Positions 6,446 through 15,542 of a stretch of 64,000 bases of DNA are shown here, piece after piece; within the stretch, counting starts at the first letter, position 1; each line of letters begins with the position of its first letter. This stretch comes from Christiangramia portivictoriae DSM 23547 (GTDB lineage: Bacteria > Bacteroidota > Bacteroidia > Flavobacteriales > Flavobacteriaceae). The notes below the pieces were generated by a model. It did no database searches and was not told the origin of the DNA. It worked only from the letters and a program-made list of their open reading frames with translations. The stretch spans positions 205,670-269,669 of the forward strand of contig NZ_KE383972.1 in assembly GCF_000423045.1 (NCBI RefSeq), in the 5' to 3' direction. The position numbers were made by a program, and so were the translations under genes.

Positions 6446-9298
6446 ATGCCTAAAAACAACAACATCAAGTGCGTTTTAATCATTGGTTCTGGTCCAATTA
6501 TCATTGGACAGGCCTGTGAGTTCGATTACTCAGGTACTCAATCTCTTAGATCTCTTCGAGAAGACGGTATCAAGACTATTTTAATCAATTCCAATCCTGC
6601 AACGATCATGACCGATCCTTCCATGGCCGATCATGTTTACTTAAAACCGCTTACCACTAAGTCCATCATAGAAATTCTTAAGGATCATCCTGAGATTGAC
6701 GCTGTGCTGCCAACTATGGGAGGCCAGACGGCTTTGAACTTATGTATTGAAGCAGACGAAAAGGGAATTTGGAGTGATTTTAATGTAAAGCTTATTGGTG
6801 TTGATATAGATGCGATCAATATTTGTGAAGATCGTGAGCAGTTTAAACAATTAATGGGAAGACTTGGAGTGCCTGTGGCTCCGGCAAAAACTGTTACTTC
6901 CTACCTTCAGGGTAAGGAAGTTGCACAGGAATTTGGTTTTCCTCTGGTAATACGAGCCTCATTCACACTTGGTGGAGGTGGAGCCAGTTTTGTGCACAGA
7001 GCTGAGGATTTTGACGAAATGCTTTCCAGGGGTCTTGAAGCGTCTCCAATTCATGAGGTGTTGATCGATAAGGCTTTGTTGGGCTGGAAAGAATACGAGC
7101 TCGAGCTTTTGAGAGACAAAAATGATAACGTAGTAATCATCTGTGCTATTGAGAATATGGATCCAATGGGGATCCATACCGGTGATTCGATCACTGTTGC
7201 ACCTGCCATGACCTTGAGCGATAAAACGTATCAGAGAATGCGTGATCTTGCTATAAAGATGATGCGAAGTATCGGTGATTTTGCTGGAGGTTGTAATGTT
7301 CAGTTTGCGGTGAGCCCTGATGAAAAGGAAGATATTGTAGCTATTGAAATTAATCCGAGGGTGTCGAGATCTTCGGCCCTGGCTTCTAAAGCTACGGGGT
7401 ACCCGATCGCAAAAGTAGCTACCAAGCTAGCTTTGGGTTATAACCTTGATGAACTTGAAAATCAGATCACCAAATCAACGTCAGCCTTATTCGAACCTTC
7501 TCTGGACTATGTGATCGTTAAGATCCCACGCTGGAACTTCGATAAATTTGAAGGATCAGATCGCACCTTAGGTCTTCAGATGAAATCTGTAGGTGAGGTG
7601 ATGGGAATAGGACGCTCATTTCAGGAGGCGTTGCACAAAGCGACTCAATCACTGGAAATTAAGCGTAACGGACTTGGAGCTGATGGGAAGGGTTATAAGG
7701 ATTATGACCAGATCATCGATAAATTAACCAACCCTAGCTGGGATCGCGTATTCGTGATCTACGATGCCATACAGATGGGGATTCCGTTAAGCAGAATTCA
7801 TGAAATCACCAAGATCGATATGTGGTTCCTGAAACAATATGAGGAGCTGCATGCGCTGGAAGTGGAGATCACTAAGTACGATAAGGATAACCTTCCAAAA
7901 GACCTTCTGCTTGAAGCTAAACAAAAGGGTTTTGCAGACAGGCAGATTGCCCATATGCTCGACTGCCTGGAAAGCGAAGTTTATAAAAAGAGGGAAGAAT
8001 TACAGATCAATAGGGTTTATAAACTCGTAGACACCTGTGCCGCAGAATTCAAAGCCTTGACTCCATATTATTATTCAACATTCGAAGAAGGAATTCGTTC
8101 GAAAGAAGGAGAATACTATACAGATAATGAGAGCAAGGTTTCAGACAAAAAGAAAATTATTGTTCTTGGTTCTGGTCCTAACAGGATTGGACAGGGGATA
8201 GAATTTGATTACAGCTGTGTTCACGGGGTCCTTGCCGCTGCAGAATGTGGTTATGAAACCATCATGATTAACTGTAATCCTGAAACCGTTTCTACAGATT
8301 TCGATACGGCAGATAAACTTTATTTTGAACCTGTATTCTGGGAACATATATATGATATCATTCAGCATGAAAAACCTGAAGGAGTCATCGTGCAACTTGG
8401 TGGACAAACCGCTCTTAAACTTGCGGAAAAGCTGGATCGTTATGGCGTCAAAATCATGGGAACAAGTTTTGAAGCTTTAGACCTGGCTGAAGACAGAGGA
8501 AGTTTTTCAACGTTATTGCAAAAAAATGATATTCCTTATCCAGATTTTGGAACTGCAGAAAATGCAGACGAAGCCCTGAAACTTGCTGAAGAACTTGATT
8601 TTCCTATTCTGGTAAGACCATCCTATGTTCTTGGTGGACAGGGAATGAAGATCGTTATTAATAAGGATGAACTGGAGGCTCACGTAGTAGACCTGCTAAG
8701 AAAAATTCCGAATAACAAGTTATTGCTGGATCATTACCTGGATGGGGCGATAGAGGCAGAAGCAGATGCGATCTGTGATGGCGAAGATGTATATATAATC
8801 GGGATCATGGAGCATATTGAGCCGTGTGGTATTCATTCCGGTGATTCTCACGCTTTGTTACCGCCTTTCAACCTTGGAGATCTGGTGATGCAGCAAATAA
8901 AGGATCATACCCGTAAAATTGCCCTGGCACTCAATACTGTTGGTCTCATCAATATACAGTTCGCGATCAAGGACGATAAAGTCTTTATCATTGAAGCCAA
9001 TCCAAGGGCCTCGAGAACGGTGCCTTTCATTGCAAAAGCTTACAAGGAACCTTATGTGAATTATGCGACCAAAGTAATGCTGGGAGAGAAAAAAGTGAAG
9101 GATTTTAATTTTGATCCACAGCTGGAAGGTTATGCTATCAAGCAGCCTGTGTTCTCTTTCAATAAATTTTACAATGTGAACAAGCAACTTGGGCCAGAAA
9201 TGAAGAGTACCGGTGAAAGCATCCTGTTTATTGATAGTTTGAAGGATGATGAGTTCTACGATCTGTATTCCAGAAGAAAAATGTACTTAAGTAAGTAA
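6446..9298 (+). CDS. carB: Carbamoyl-phosphate synthase large subunit, without allosteric domain
   Basis: Makes carbamoyl phosphate from glutamine-derived ammonia, bicarbonate and 2 ATP for pyrimidine and arginine synthesis, with CarA. Two homologous synthetase halves are seen: GSGPIIIGQACEFDYSG near the N-terminus and GSGPNRIGQGIEFDYSC near residue 570, each followed by an ATP-grasp domain (GGQTALNL, GGQTALKL; EINPRVSRSSALASKATG, EANPRASRTVPFIAKAY). The protein stops at 950 residues, where the E. coli enzyme (1073) continues into the MGS-like regulatory domain. ATG at 6446 (MPKNNNIK) is chosen; upstream in-frame codons run into the rpmH terminator. Terminator follows. Confidence 0.95.
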   Translation: MPKNNNIKCVLIIGSGPIIIGQACEFDYSGTQSLRSLREDGIKTILINSNPATIMTDPSMADHVYLKPLTTKSIIEILKDHPEIDAVLPTMGGQTALNLCIEADEKGIWSDFNVKLIGVDIDAINICEDREQFKQLMGRLGVPVAPAKTVTSYLQGKEVAQEFGFPLVIRASFTLGGGGASFVHRAEDFDEMLSRGLEASPIHEVLIDKALLGWKEYELELLRDKNDNVVIICAIENMDPMGIHTGDSITVAPAMTLSDKTYQRMRDLAIKMMRSIGDFAGGCNVQFAVSPDEKEDIVAIEINPRVSRSSALASKATGYPIAKVATKLALGYNLDELENQITKSTSALFEPSLDYVIVKIPRWNFDKFEGSDRTLGLQMKSVGEVMGIGRSFQEALHKATQSLEIKRNGLGADGKGYKDYDQIIDKLTNPSWDRVFVIYDAIQMGIPLSRIHEITKIDMWFLKQYEELHALEVEITKYDKDNLPKDLLLEAKQKGFADRQIAHMLDCLESEVYKKREELQINRVYKLVDTCAAEFKALTPYYYSTFEEGIRSKEGEYYTDNESKVSDKKKIIVLGSGPNRIGQGIEFDYSCVHGVLAAAECGYETIMINCNPETVSTDFDTADKLYFEPVFWEHIYDIIQHEKPEGVIVQLGGQTALKLAEKLDRYGVKIMGTSFEALDLAEDRGSFSTLLQKNDIPYPDFGTAENADEALKLAEELDFPILVRPSYVLGGQGMKIVINKDELEAHVVDLLRKIPNNKLLLDHYLDGAIEAEADAICDGEDVYIIGIMEHIEPCGIHSGDSHALLPPFNLGDLVMQQIKDHTRKIALALNTVGLINIQFAIKDDKVFIIEANPRASRTVPFIAKAYKEPYVNYATKVMLGEKKVKDFNFDPQLEGYAIKQPVFSFNKFYNVNKQLGPEMKSTGESILFIDSLKDDEFYDLYSRRKMYLSK

Positions 9299-9317
9299 TT
9301 GTAAAATTATAGACGAA

Positions 9318-9357
9318 AGGTCATTCTGAATGCATTGTTCAGAATGGCCTTTTTTTA
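9318..9357 (+). terminator. Intrinsic terminator after carB
   Basis: A 13-bp near-perfect stem (9318-9330 with 9338-9350), 7-nt loop, then a T-run of eight. The stem has one G-U pair. Confidence 0.85.
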
Positions 9358-9367
9358 ATTATTGAGA

Positions 9368-9766
9368 ATGAAAGAACTGGTGTTGATTTTTGGAGGAGTA
9401 ATGGGCACGCTTGCCGTAATTCTGGGTGCCTTTGGTGCACATGCCCTGAAAAAATGGTTTAGTGAAGACCAATTAAAAAGTTTTGAAACCGGTGTTAAAT
9501 ATCAAATGTACCATGCGATCATATTGATCATTTCCGGGACCGTGTTTCCATTCACACAAACCGGTCAGCAGCTTGCTGCCTGGTTCTTTATGATTGGTAT
9601 TGTGCTGTTCTCCTTTAGTATTTATGGCCTATCCTATACCAGTTCGATTGGGAAGAAAATGAAATTTCTAGGTCCTGTGACGCCACTGGGCGGCTTGTTT
9701 TTAATCTTGGGATGGATATTTTTCACAGTTAATATTGCTGATATTGCTTTATGTTTAAATAACTGA
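9368..9766 (+). CDS. DUF423 family inner-membrane protein (YgdD-like)
   Basis: A 132-residue protein with four predicted transmembrane helices. N-terminal GGVMGTLAVILGAFGAHALKKW and the following SEDQLKSFETGVKYQMYHA are the DUF423 signature. Length equals E. coli YgdD (131). Function unknown. ATG at 9368 is used in place of the TTG two codons earlier. Its stop abuts the stop of the convergent lipoprotein gene with no intervening base. Confidence 0.88.
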   Translation: MKELVLIFGGVMGTLAVILGAFGAHALKKWFSEDQLKSFETGVKYQMYHAIILIISGTVFPFTQTGQQLAAWFFMIGIVLFSFSIYGLSYTSSIGKKMKFLGPVTPLGGLFLILGWIFFTVNIADIALCLNN

Positions 9767-10246
9767 TTATCTGCAATCTGTACGTTTTAATATAAAGCGA
9801 TCATTAAGCTTAAAATTTGTATTGCTGAAATTTGTTTTACCATTGGATTCTTCAGTGTCTGTAAAACCTTCAACAAAACCATCAGAGCTTTTTAAAAAGA
9901 AAACTTCTCTTTCTGAACTTTTCCCTTCTGAAGTAAATTGGTAGCTGGCAAACAAAGAATCATTAGATATTCTTCCTCTTATACTGCCTTTGTTCTGGTC
10001 TTTTTCGTAAAGTGAATATGCGAGATCACCTTCAACAATAGAATCATCTTTAATTCTTAAAGCCATGTAGATCGTATCCCTGTTTTCAAGATATGTATAG
10101 CATTCGATCTTCTGAATACTTTCGGTCTGTGGAGCCGCAACTTCCTGTTTTTCTACTGAAGCCTCCTCAACTTTTTCAGATACTTCAGATTTACAGCCGG
10201 ATAAAAAGATGCTGATAAGCAGCAAAATGTGAATGTAGTTTTTCAT
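9767..10246 (-). CDS. Small lipoprotein of unknown function
   Basis: A 159-residue lipoprotein with lipobox LSGC (Cys18). After the cysteine comes KSEVSEKVEEAS, so it lacks the clear C-S-D-D surface-export signal and is more likely periplasm-facing. The rest is beta-rich, with repeated short strands (RDTIYMALRIKDDSIVEGDLAY, GSIRGRISNDSLFASYQF) that suggest a small beta-barrel or lipocalin-like fold. No known family is recognised. Gene order: 23 bases after the SBF-like transporter on the same strand. Confidence 0.6.
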   Translation of the reverse strand: MKNYIHILLLISIFLSGCKSEVSEKVEEASVEKQEVAAPQTESIQKIECYTYLENRDTIYMALRIKDDSIVEGDLAYSLYEKDQNKGSIRGRISNDSLFASYQFTSEGKSSEREVFFLKSSDGFVEGFTDTEESNGKTNFSNTNFKLNDRFILKRTDCR

Positions 10247-10269
10247 AATTCAGCTTAAAAATAGAATAA

Positions 10270-11226
10270 TTATTCAAGATCTGATTTTCTGGTTCTGTAT
10301 TTTTCAGCAAACCATGCGATCAAAATGAGCTGGGTGGAATGGTAGAGCATGATAGGAAGTAGAATTAATCCGGAATTCGCAGTGCTTCCGAAGATCACCC
10401 GTACCATGACAGAGCCATGAACCAGGGATTTTTTTGTTCCGCAGAACTGGGCGGTAATAGTGTCGCGGGTATTTAATCTCAGTGCCTTACTGGCTAGCAG
10501 TGTACCGTAATATACCAGAAAAAAAAGATTGATCACGATCATGGCCATTTTTAAGATCTCTCCCCAGCTTATCGTTGCGAAAATGTTGGATGAAAAAGAA
10601 TTGCTGAAACTTGTGTAAATGATGAGAATGATCGTAGCCTTATCAAAATTGCTTAGTTTTTTACTGTGTTTACTCGCCCAGGTTCCTAGAAATTTTTGAA
10701 GAAACAATCCAGTTAGTAAGGGAGCTACAATCTGGAGCATTAATTTTTGTAACACACTTAAAAAGTCAAAATCTGTTGAGCTTTCCAACACCATTCCGAG
10801 CCATAAAGGTGTTGCGAAGATCCCTAAAAGTCCGGATAAACTGGCATTGAAGATCGCTGCCGGCAAATTTCCCCTGGCCACCGCAACCATCACTACAGAT
10901 GATGATACGGTTGAAGGTAAGGTTCCAAGGAAAAATAGTGCAATCCATGATTCAGATTGGAGACCTTGATCGAACAGCGGCAGGCAGGCGATACACAACA
11001 TCGGGAATATTAGAAATGTGGTAAGATGGATGATGATATGAATTTTGTAATTCATCAAACCCTGTTTAAACTCTGCCGGTGATAATTTAAGTCCGTAGAA
11101 AAAAAAAATCAATCCTATACCTACATCAGTAATCAATTTTAATCGCAATAGTTCCGGACCCTGCGGTAAGAAATACGCAATGGCGATCGCGACGAATATG
11201 GCGATAATGAACCAGTTCGATCTCAC
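10270..11226 (-). CDS. SBF-like (bile acid:sodium symporter family) membrane transporter, YfeH-like
   Basis: A 318-residue membrane protein with about ten helices. GIGLIFFFYGLKLSP in the third helix, LGTLPSTVSSSVVMVAVARGNLPAAIFNASLSGLLGIF in the crossover-helix region, and FCGTKKSLVHGSVM in the second repeat are the SBF-like (P7/YfeH) signatures. The conserved polar runs form the sodium and substrate sites in this superfamily. Substrate unknown, probably an organic anion. Start overlaps the stop of the thioesterase gene by 4 bases, indicating translational coupling. Confidence 0.85.
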   Translation of the reverse strand: MRSNWFIIAIFVAIAIAYFLPQGPELLRLKLITDVGIGLIFFFYGLKLSPAEFKQGLMNYKIHIIIHLTTFLIFPMLCIACLPLFDQGLQSESWIALFFLGTLPSTVSSSVVMVAVARGNLPAAIFNASLSGLLGIFATPLWLGMVLESSTDFDFLSVLQKLMLQIVAPLLTGLFLQKFLGTWASKHSKKLSNFDKATIILIIYTSFSNSFSSNIFATISWGEILKMAMIVINLFFLVYYGTLLASKALRLNTRDTITAQFCGTKKSLVHGSVMVRVIFGSTANSGLILLPIMLYHSTQLILIAWFAEKYRTRKSDLE

Positions 11227-11774
11227 GAATCCAACTCTATTTTAGCCTTGTGATCTTCCAGGATATGCAAATACTTCTCAGAAGCAAAATCGGTTTCATG
11301 AAATTCTTTTATCCTGTGATCTTTCATGTTCTTCCGTTTGATGCTTTTGGCAAAACGCCGAATTTCATCATTAGAATTCAAAATTAAGCCAGGAACTTCT
11401 ATAGAGCTGCCATCTTTCTCCTTTGCAACCATGGTGAAATACGAACTATTGCAATGTTTGATATCGCCGGTTTGAATATTTTCAGACTCTACTCGAATAC
11501 CAATCACCATGGAACTTCGTCCTACATAGTTCACAGAAGCCTTCATAGTCACGAGCTCACCAATTTCAATGGGTTTAAGGAAATCTACAGTGTCTACACT
11601 GGCAGTCACACAATAAGCTCCAGAATGTTTGGAGGCACAAGCGAATGCGATCTGATCCAGAAGGGACAATATATATCCTCCATGAATTTTTCCGTTGAAA
11701 TTTGAATGAGAGGGCAGCATCAATTCTGAAATAACTACCTGACTAGCTTCAACGCGTTTGAAATTTTGTTGCAT
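11223..11774 (-). CDS. Acyl-CoA thioesterase, hotdog fold (YciA/BACH type)
   Basis: A 183-residue single-hotdog enzyme that hydrolyses acyl-CoA to free acid and CoA. FNGKIHGGYILSLLDQIAFACASKHS carries the catalytic Asp/HGG motif, and ASVDTVDFLKPIEIGE the second conserved strand; the C-terminal extension of about 60 charged residues is longer than in E. coli YciA (132 residues). Probably hexameric. Forms a leftward operon with the upstream small membrane protein (1-base gap) and the downstream SBF-like transporter (4-base overlap). Confidence 0.82.
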   Translation of the reverse strand: MQQNFKRVEASQVVISELMLPSHSNFNGKIHGGYILSLLDQIAFACASKHSGAYCVTASVDTVDFLKPIEIGELVTMKASVNYVGRSSMVIGIRVESENIQTGDIKHCNSSYFTMVAKEKDGSSIEVPGLILNSNDEIRRFAKSIKRKNMKDHRIKEFHETDFASEKYLHILEDHKAKIELDS

Positions 11775-11775
11775 A

Positions 11776-12141
11776 TTATCTTCGGAAATGTGGGCTTTGT
11801 GATTGTTCTACTCCAGTTATGAAATATTTACTATCTCCCCAGAAAAAGAAGGTGGAATAGCGTTCTACATAAGTAAGCTTTACATAATCTCCTTCGTATT
11901 CCTGAAGGTTTTTGATCACTTCATCATTTTTATCAAGAACAGAAAAACTGAAAATCTGTGCTCCGCTAATCCCCTGGCTAATTTCACCTTCCCAGGTTTT
12001 TGTGATCACTCCTTTGCGGCTGAATTTGATAAGTTCACCGCTTCTGGTTCCTTCGCTGTATGGTACAAAATATACAAAGGCATAATAAAGAAGCCAGAGT
12101 ATGAATATACCGCCAAGTATAGAGAATAATGTTTTTTTCAT
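11776..12141 (-). CDS. Small membrane-anchored protein, uncharacterised
   Basis: A 121-residue protein with one N-terminal membrane segment (residues 5-25), then an extracytoplasmic beta-rich domain containing GELIKFSRKGVITKTWEGEI and YVKLTYVERY. The family is common in Flavobacteriia and is often mislabelled as 6-phosphogluconate dehydrogenase, to which there is no resemblance. Ends one base before the thioesterase gene and starts 5 bases after the serine hydrolase, in the same leftward run. Confidence 0.6.
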   Translation of the reverse strand: MKKTLFSILGGIFILWLLYYAFVYFVPYSEGTRSGELIKFSRKGVITKTWEGEISQGISGAQIFSFSVLDKNDEVIKNLQEYEGDYVKLTYVERYSTFFFWGDSKYFITGVEQSQSPHFRR

Positions 12142-12146
12142 ATTAT

Positions 12147-13277
12147 TTATTTTTTATAAATAAGATTGAGGAATTCTTCCAGTTTTGAAGGTTCCAGCCA
12201 TCGGGTTACGATCATCAGTTTTTGCTTCTGGTCGATAATGATAAAATTACCACCAAATCCCGCGGCATAGAACAAATCTTTATCGATATTTTCCATGTGT
12301 CGGTCTCCCTTAGCGTTCAGCCACCACATATATCCGTAATTTGGATTTGTAAGAGAAGGTAGGACAGCTTCTGAAATTAGATCTTGTTCGATCAATCTCT
12401 GATCATTCCAGACGCCATTGTTCATAAATAGCAAACCAAATCTGGCCATATCTTCAGTATTGATGAACATCCCGCCACCTGAGTGACCGCCTCCACTAAC
12501 AGATTGCATTTTGTATCCATCAATGTTTGTCCAGGAATTGTCGTACCCAAACCAGCGCCAGGAATTAGATGCGTTTATGGGATCCATGATCTTCTCTTTC
12601 AAGACAGACGGTAAGGGCTTCCTTAAAACCTGCAGTAAACTGTAAGCAAGTACGTTGACTCGTACATCATTATATTTAAAAAATGTACCCGGTTTGTTCA
12701 ACTTGCGGTTTCTCCAGGTGTCCAGGTTTCCGTCATTTGCTGGTCTGTCTGCCCAGTCATAGCTATCCCATAATTCACCGCTCCAGTCAGAATTTTGCTG
12801 AAGCAGTTGTTTCCAGGTGATTTGTGAATTATGCGGCCCTCTAAAAGTATCATCCCAGATATAGGAGGAAACAGAGTGGTTGACATTTTGAATTGCATTT
12901 TCCTGCAGGGCGATGAGTGCGGTTGTGGAAAGAAAACTCTTGGTCACGCTAAAGGTCATATCAACTCTTTTTACGTCTCCCCATTCGGCGATCTTATATC
13001 CATTTTTCAGGATCAGGCCTGCGGGTCCACCGCGATGCTTTACAGGTCCCATGATCTTATGGAAAGGTTCTCGTTCAAAACCTTTTAGAATGGCCTGTTC
13101 GAGGTCTCGGGATCCGGAATATTCATTATTTTTTGCAAAGTCTATTGCTGCATCCAGGTTAAGCTCAAAAGTTTCAGGAAGCCTTTCCTCCCACAAGGTA
13201 TCAGATGGGAAATAAACCTCCTGTGCCTGGCTGGCGTAGAAGAAGAGAGATAAAATTGATGTTATCCAGAATTTCAT
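12147..13277 (-). CDS. Periplasmic serine hydrolase, beta-lactamase/class C-like
   Basis: A 376-residue secreted enzyme: signal peptide (residues 1-18, ends ASQAQ), then a class C beta-lactamase-like fold. The SxxK motif is FSVTKSFLS (nucleophile Ser with Lys three residues on); a YxN-type motif is in KYNDVRVN; the HxG-like third motif is GGHSGGG. Family members include D-aminopeptidases, esterases and penicillin-binding proteins; a true beta-lactamase role is not indicated. Leftward operon start is probably here or at rmuC (13 bases upstream). Confidence 0.8.
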   Translation of the reverse strand: MKFWITSILSLFFYASQAQEVYFPSDTLWEERLPETFELNLDAAIDFAKNNEYSGSRDLEQAILKGFEREPFHKIMGPVKHRGGPAGLILKNGYKIAEWGDVKRVDMTFSVTKSFLSTTALIALQENAIQNVNHSVSSYIWDDTFRGPHNSQITWKQLLQQNSDWSGELWDSYDWADRPANDGNLDTWRNRKLNKPGTFFKYNDVRVNVLAYSLLQVLRKPLPSVLKEKIMDPINASNSWRWFGYDNSWTNIDGYKMQSVSGGGHSGGGMFINTEDMARFGLLFMNNGVWNDQRLIEQDLISEAVLPSLTNPNYGYMWWLNAKGDRHMENIDKDLFYAAGFGGNFIIIDQKQKLMIVTRWLEPSKLEEFLNLIYKK

Positions 13278-13290
13278 GCCTGCAAGATAT

Positions 13291-14688
13291 TTAATTATCG
13301 TTCAAAGTTTCTGAATTTGATTTCTGAATTAGTTTTGGGTCGATCTGTTTCGAAGCTTTGGCTCCTAGTTTTTTCAAACGCTCCACTTTTCTAATGAGAT
13401 TCCCTTTACCGGTTAGTTTTTTCATGGCTCCATCATACGAATTTTGCACTGTCCCGATCTGCCTACCTATTTTTTCCAGTTCAATGGTGAGATTTGTGAA
13501 CGAGTCGTACAACGCACCGGCCTGATTAGCGATCTCTATAGCATTTTGCTTTTGCTTTTCATTCTGCCACATACTTTCGATGGTTCTCAAAACCGCAAGC
13601 AGGGTGGTGGGAGTTACTAAAATGATATTCTGTTCAAAGGCTTCGTTATATAGATTAGGGTTTTCATTGCTGGCCACCGCGAATGCCGCTTCAATGGGAA
13701 TGAATAATAATACAAAGTCCGGACTGGCTTCTTGGTGAAGCTTCTGGTAATTCTTCCTGCTTAATTCCTGTACTCTTTGCTTTAATGCTAATAAATGATC
13801 TTTAAGCTGAACAGATTGCTCGGTAAGATCTTCCGCATTTACATATCTTTCATAAGCATTCAGGGAAACTTTTGAATCCACGATCATCTTTTTATTTCCG
13901 GGCAGGTTGATCACCACATCGGGGATCACACGCTTGCCTTCAGCGGTCGTATAACTTTGCTGTACATCGTATTCACTGCCTTTGGTGAGTCCGCTTTTCT
14001 CAAGGACACGCTCCAGGATCATCTCACCCCAGTTTCCCTGCATTTTGGTGTTCCCTTTAAGAGCTTTGGTGAGATTGTTAGCTTCTTCACTTATTTTAAT
14101 GTTCTGCTCATTCAGGAATCGCAATTTTTCTCCGAGTTCTGCGTGTCTTTTGACTGAAGCGAGATTGGTGTCATTAATTTTATCTTCGAATTCTTTTAAT
14201 TTTTTATCTAACGGACTCAAAATTGCAGAAATATTCTTCTGATTTAGATCGGTGAATTTTTCAGATTTTTGCTCAAAAATTCGATTAGCGAGATTCTCGA
14301 ATTGCTCATTGAACTTTTCATGCAGCCTCTCAATTTCCAGTTTCAGGGTCTTACTTTTCTCTAATAAATATTCATTTTCAGCTTCTTTTTGAGTCAGTCG
14401 AATTTGAATCTCAGAACGCTCCAGTCTCAGATTCTCTAATTGCACTTCTTTCTTCTGAAGGCTTTCCGTACTTTCGATTTTGAGCTGTGAAAAATGTGAA
14501 TTGTATTCTTCTAACTGTCTGTTATAATACTGTTTGTCATTATCTATCTGAAGTTTTAATTGATTGATTTGCTGAGTAGCATTCTTTAAATTTTCATTCG
14601 ATTTGAAGGCTTTGAGAAAATAAGCAAACGCCAAAAGAATAATTAAAATGGACAGAGAAAGAATAATCAGATAGACCGGTTCAGGCAT
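13291..14688 (-). CDS. rmuC: DNA recombination protein RmuC
   Basis: A 465-residue protein with an N-terminal membrane segment (residues 5-24), a long coiled coil (about residues 30-195, rich in Leu/Glu/Lys/Gln), and the RmuC nuclease-like domain with GNWGEMILERVLEKSGL, PDVVINLPGNKKMIVDSKVSLNAYERY and LLFIPIEAAFAVA. In E. coli RmuC limits recombination at inverted repeats; its PD-(D/E)xK-like core suggests DNA cleavage. Length is normal for the family (475 in E. coli). Gap to the serine hydrolase is 13 bases. Confidence 0.93.
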   Translation of the reverse strand: MPEPVYLIILSLSILIILLAFAYFLKAFKSNENLKNATQQINQLKLQIDNDKQYYNRQLEEYNSHFSQLKIESTESLQKKEVQLENLRLERSEIQIRLTQKEAENEYLLEKSKTLKLEIERLHEKFNEQFENLANRIFEQKSEKFTDLNQKNISAILSPLDKKLKEFEDKINDTNLASVKRHAELGEKLRFLNEQNIKISEEANNLTKALKGNTKMQGNWGEMILERVLEKSGLTKGSEYDVQQSYTTAEGKRVIPDVVINLPGNKKMIVDSKVSLNAYERYVNAEDLTEQSVQLKDHLLALKQRVQELSRKNYQKLHQEASPDFVLLFIPIEAAFAVASNENPNLYNEAFEQNIILVTPTTLLAVLRTIESMWQNEKQKQNAIEIANQAGALYDSFTNLTIELEKIGRQIGTVQNSYDGAMKKLTGKGNLIRKVERLKKLGAKASKQIDPKLIQKSNSETLNDN

Positions 14689-14747
14689 AAAACGATATTT
14701 TGCTAAATATAATTAAATCGGAAATTTTTAAGGACCATCAACTGGTT

Positions 14748-15542
14748 TTAGCTGCTAATTCTGAAGCTGGCCGATTGCCTGTCGAAGGTAATAAGTTCAG
14801 AAGGAAATAACGAATCGAATACACCTGAAGCCATCAATTCCTTCGGAGTACCAGTAAAGGCTTTCCCGTCCTTTAAGATGATTAGCTTATCACACAACTG
14901 AATGGCGAGATTGATTTCATGAGTAGCGAAAATGATCCCTTTGCCCGTAGTTTCTGTGAGTTGTTTCAGTAATTTCAGCATAAATGCTTTATGGTAAATA
15001 TCAAGATGGGTGGTGGGTTCATCTAAGATGATTAAAGAAGTGTCCTGGGCAATCGCTCTGGCTATTAAGACCTTCTGAAATTGTCCGTCACTAAGCTCGT
15101 AACATTTTCTATTTGCGAGTCCTTCAATATGAACGAGCTCTATCGCATTGTGTACAGCTTCTTTATCCTTCTGGTGAAGTTTCCCGATCCAGTTCGTGTA
15201 AGGTTGCCGCCCCAAAGCGATCAATTCCCTGACGCTCAAATTTCTTGAAACATGCTGTTCAGTAAGCACCAGGCTAAGTTGTTTTGAAAGTTCTTCTGAG
15301 CTGATGTTCTGAACATTTTTTGAATTTATAATAATCTCACCCTGAAGAGGTTCTAAAGATCTACTTAAAGTTTTTAGTAAGGTTGATTTCCCGGCACCAT
15401 TTACACCAATGACTGCCGTTAGTTCGTGTTCATTGACTTCAAAATCGACCTTTTCAACAATGATCTTATTCGTAGACTTTTCAGAATAACCTATGGAGAG
15501 TCCGCTTGTTTTTAAAATGCTATTTGAACTTTTGTTCTTCAT
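14748..15542 (-). CDS. ABC transporter ATPase of the cobalamin/siderophore type (BtuD-like)
   Basis: A 264-residue cytoplasmic ATPase that drives FecCD-type import. Walker A GVNGAGKST near residue 50, signature loop LSDGQFQKVLIARAI (Asp in place of the second Gly of LSGGQ), Walker B SLIILDEP with the D-loop THLD, and the switch His in IFATHEINLA. Start ATG overlaps the permease stop by one base, so synthesis of the three proteins is coupled. The cobalamin assignment comes from the divergent riboswitch-controlled receptor; heme or siderophore import cannot be ruled out from this gene alone. Confidence 0.88.
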   Translation of the reverse strand: MKNKSSNSILKTSGLSIGYSEKSTNKIIVEKVDFEVNEHELTAVIGVNGAGKSTLLKTLSRSLEPLQGEIIINSKNVQNISSEELSKQLSLVLTEQHVSRNLSVRELIALGRQPYTNWIGKLHQKDKEAVHNAIELVHIEGLANRKCYELSDGQFQKVLIARAIAQDTSLIILDEPTTHLDIYHKAFMLKLLKQLTETTGKGIIFATHEINLAIQLCDKLIILKDGKAFTGTPKELMASGVFDSLFPSELITFDRQSASFRISS

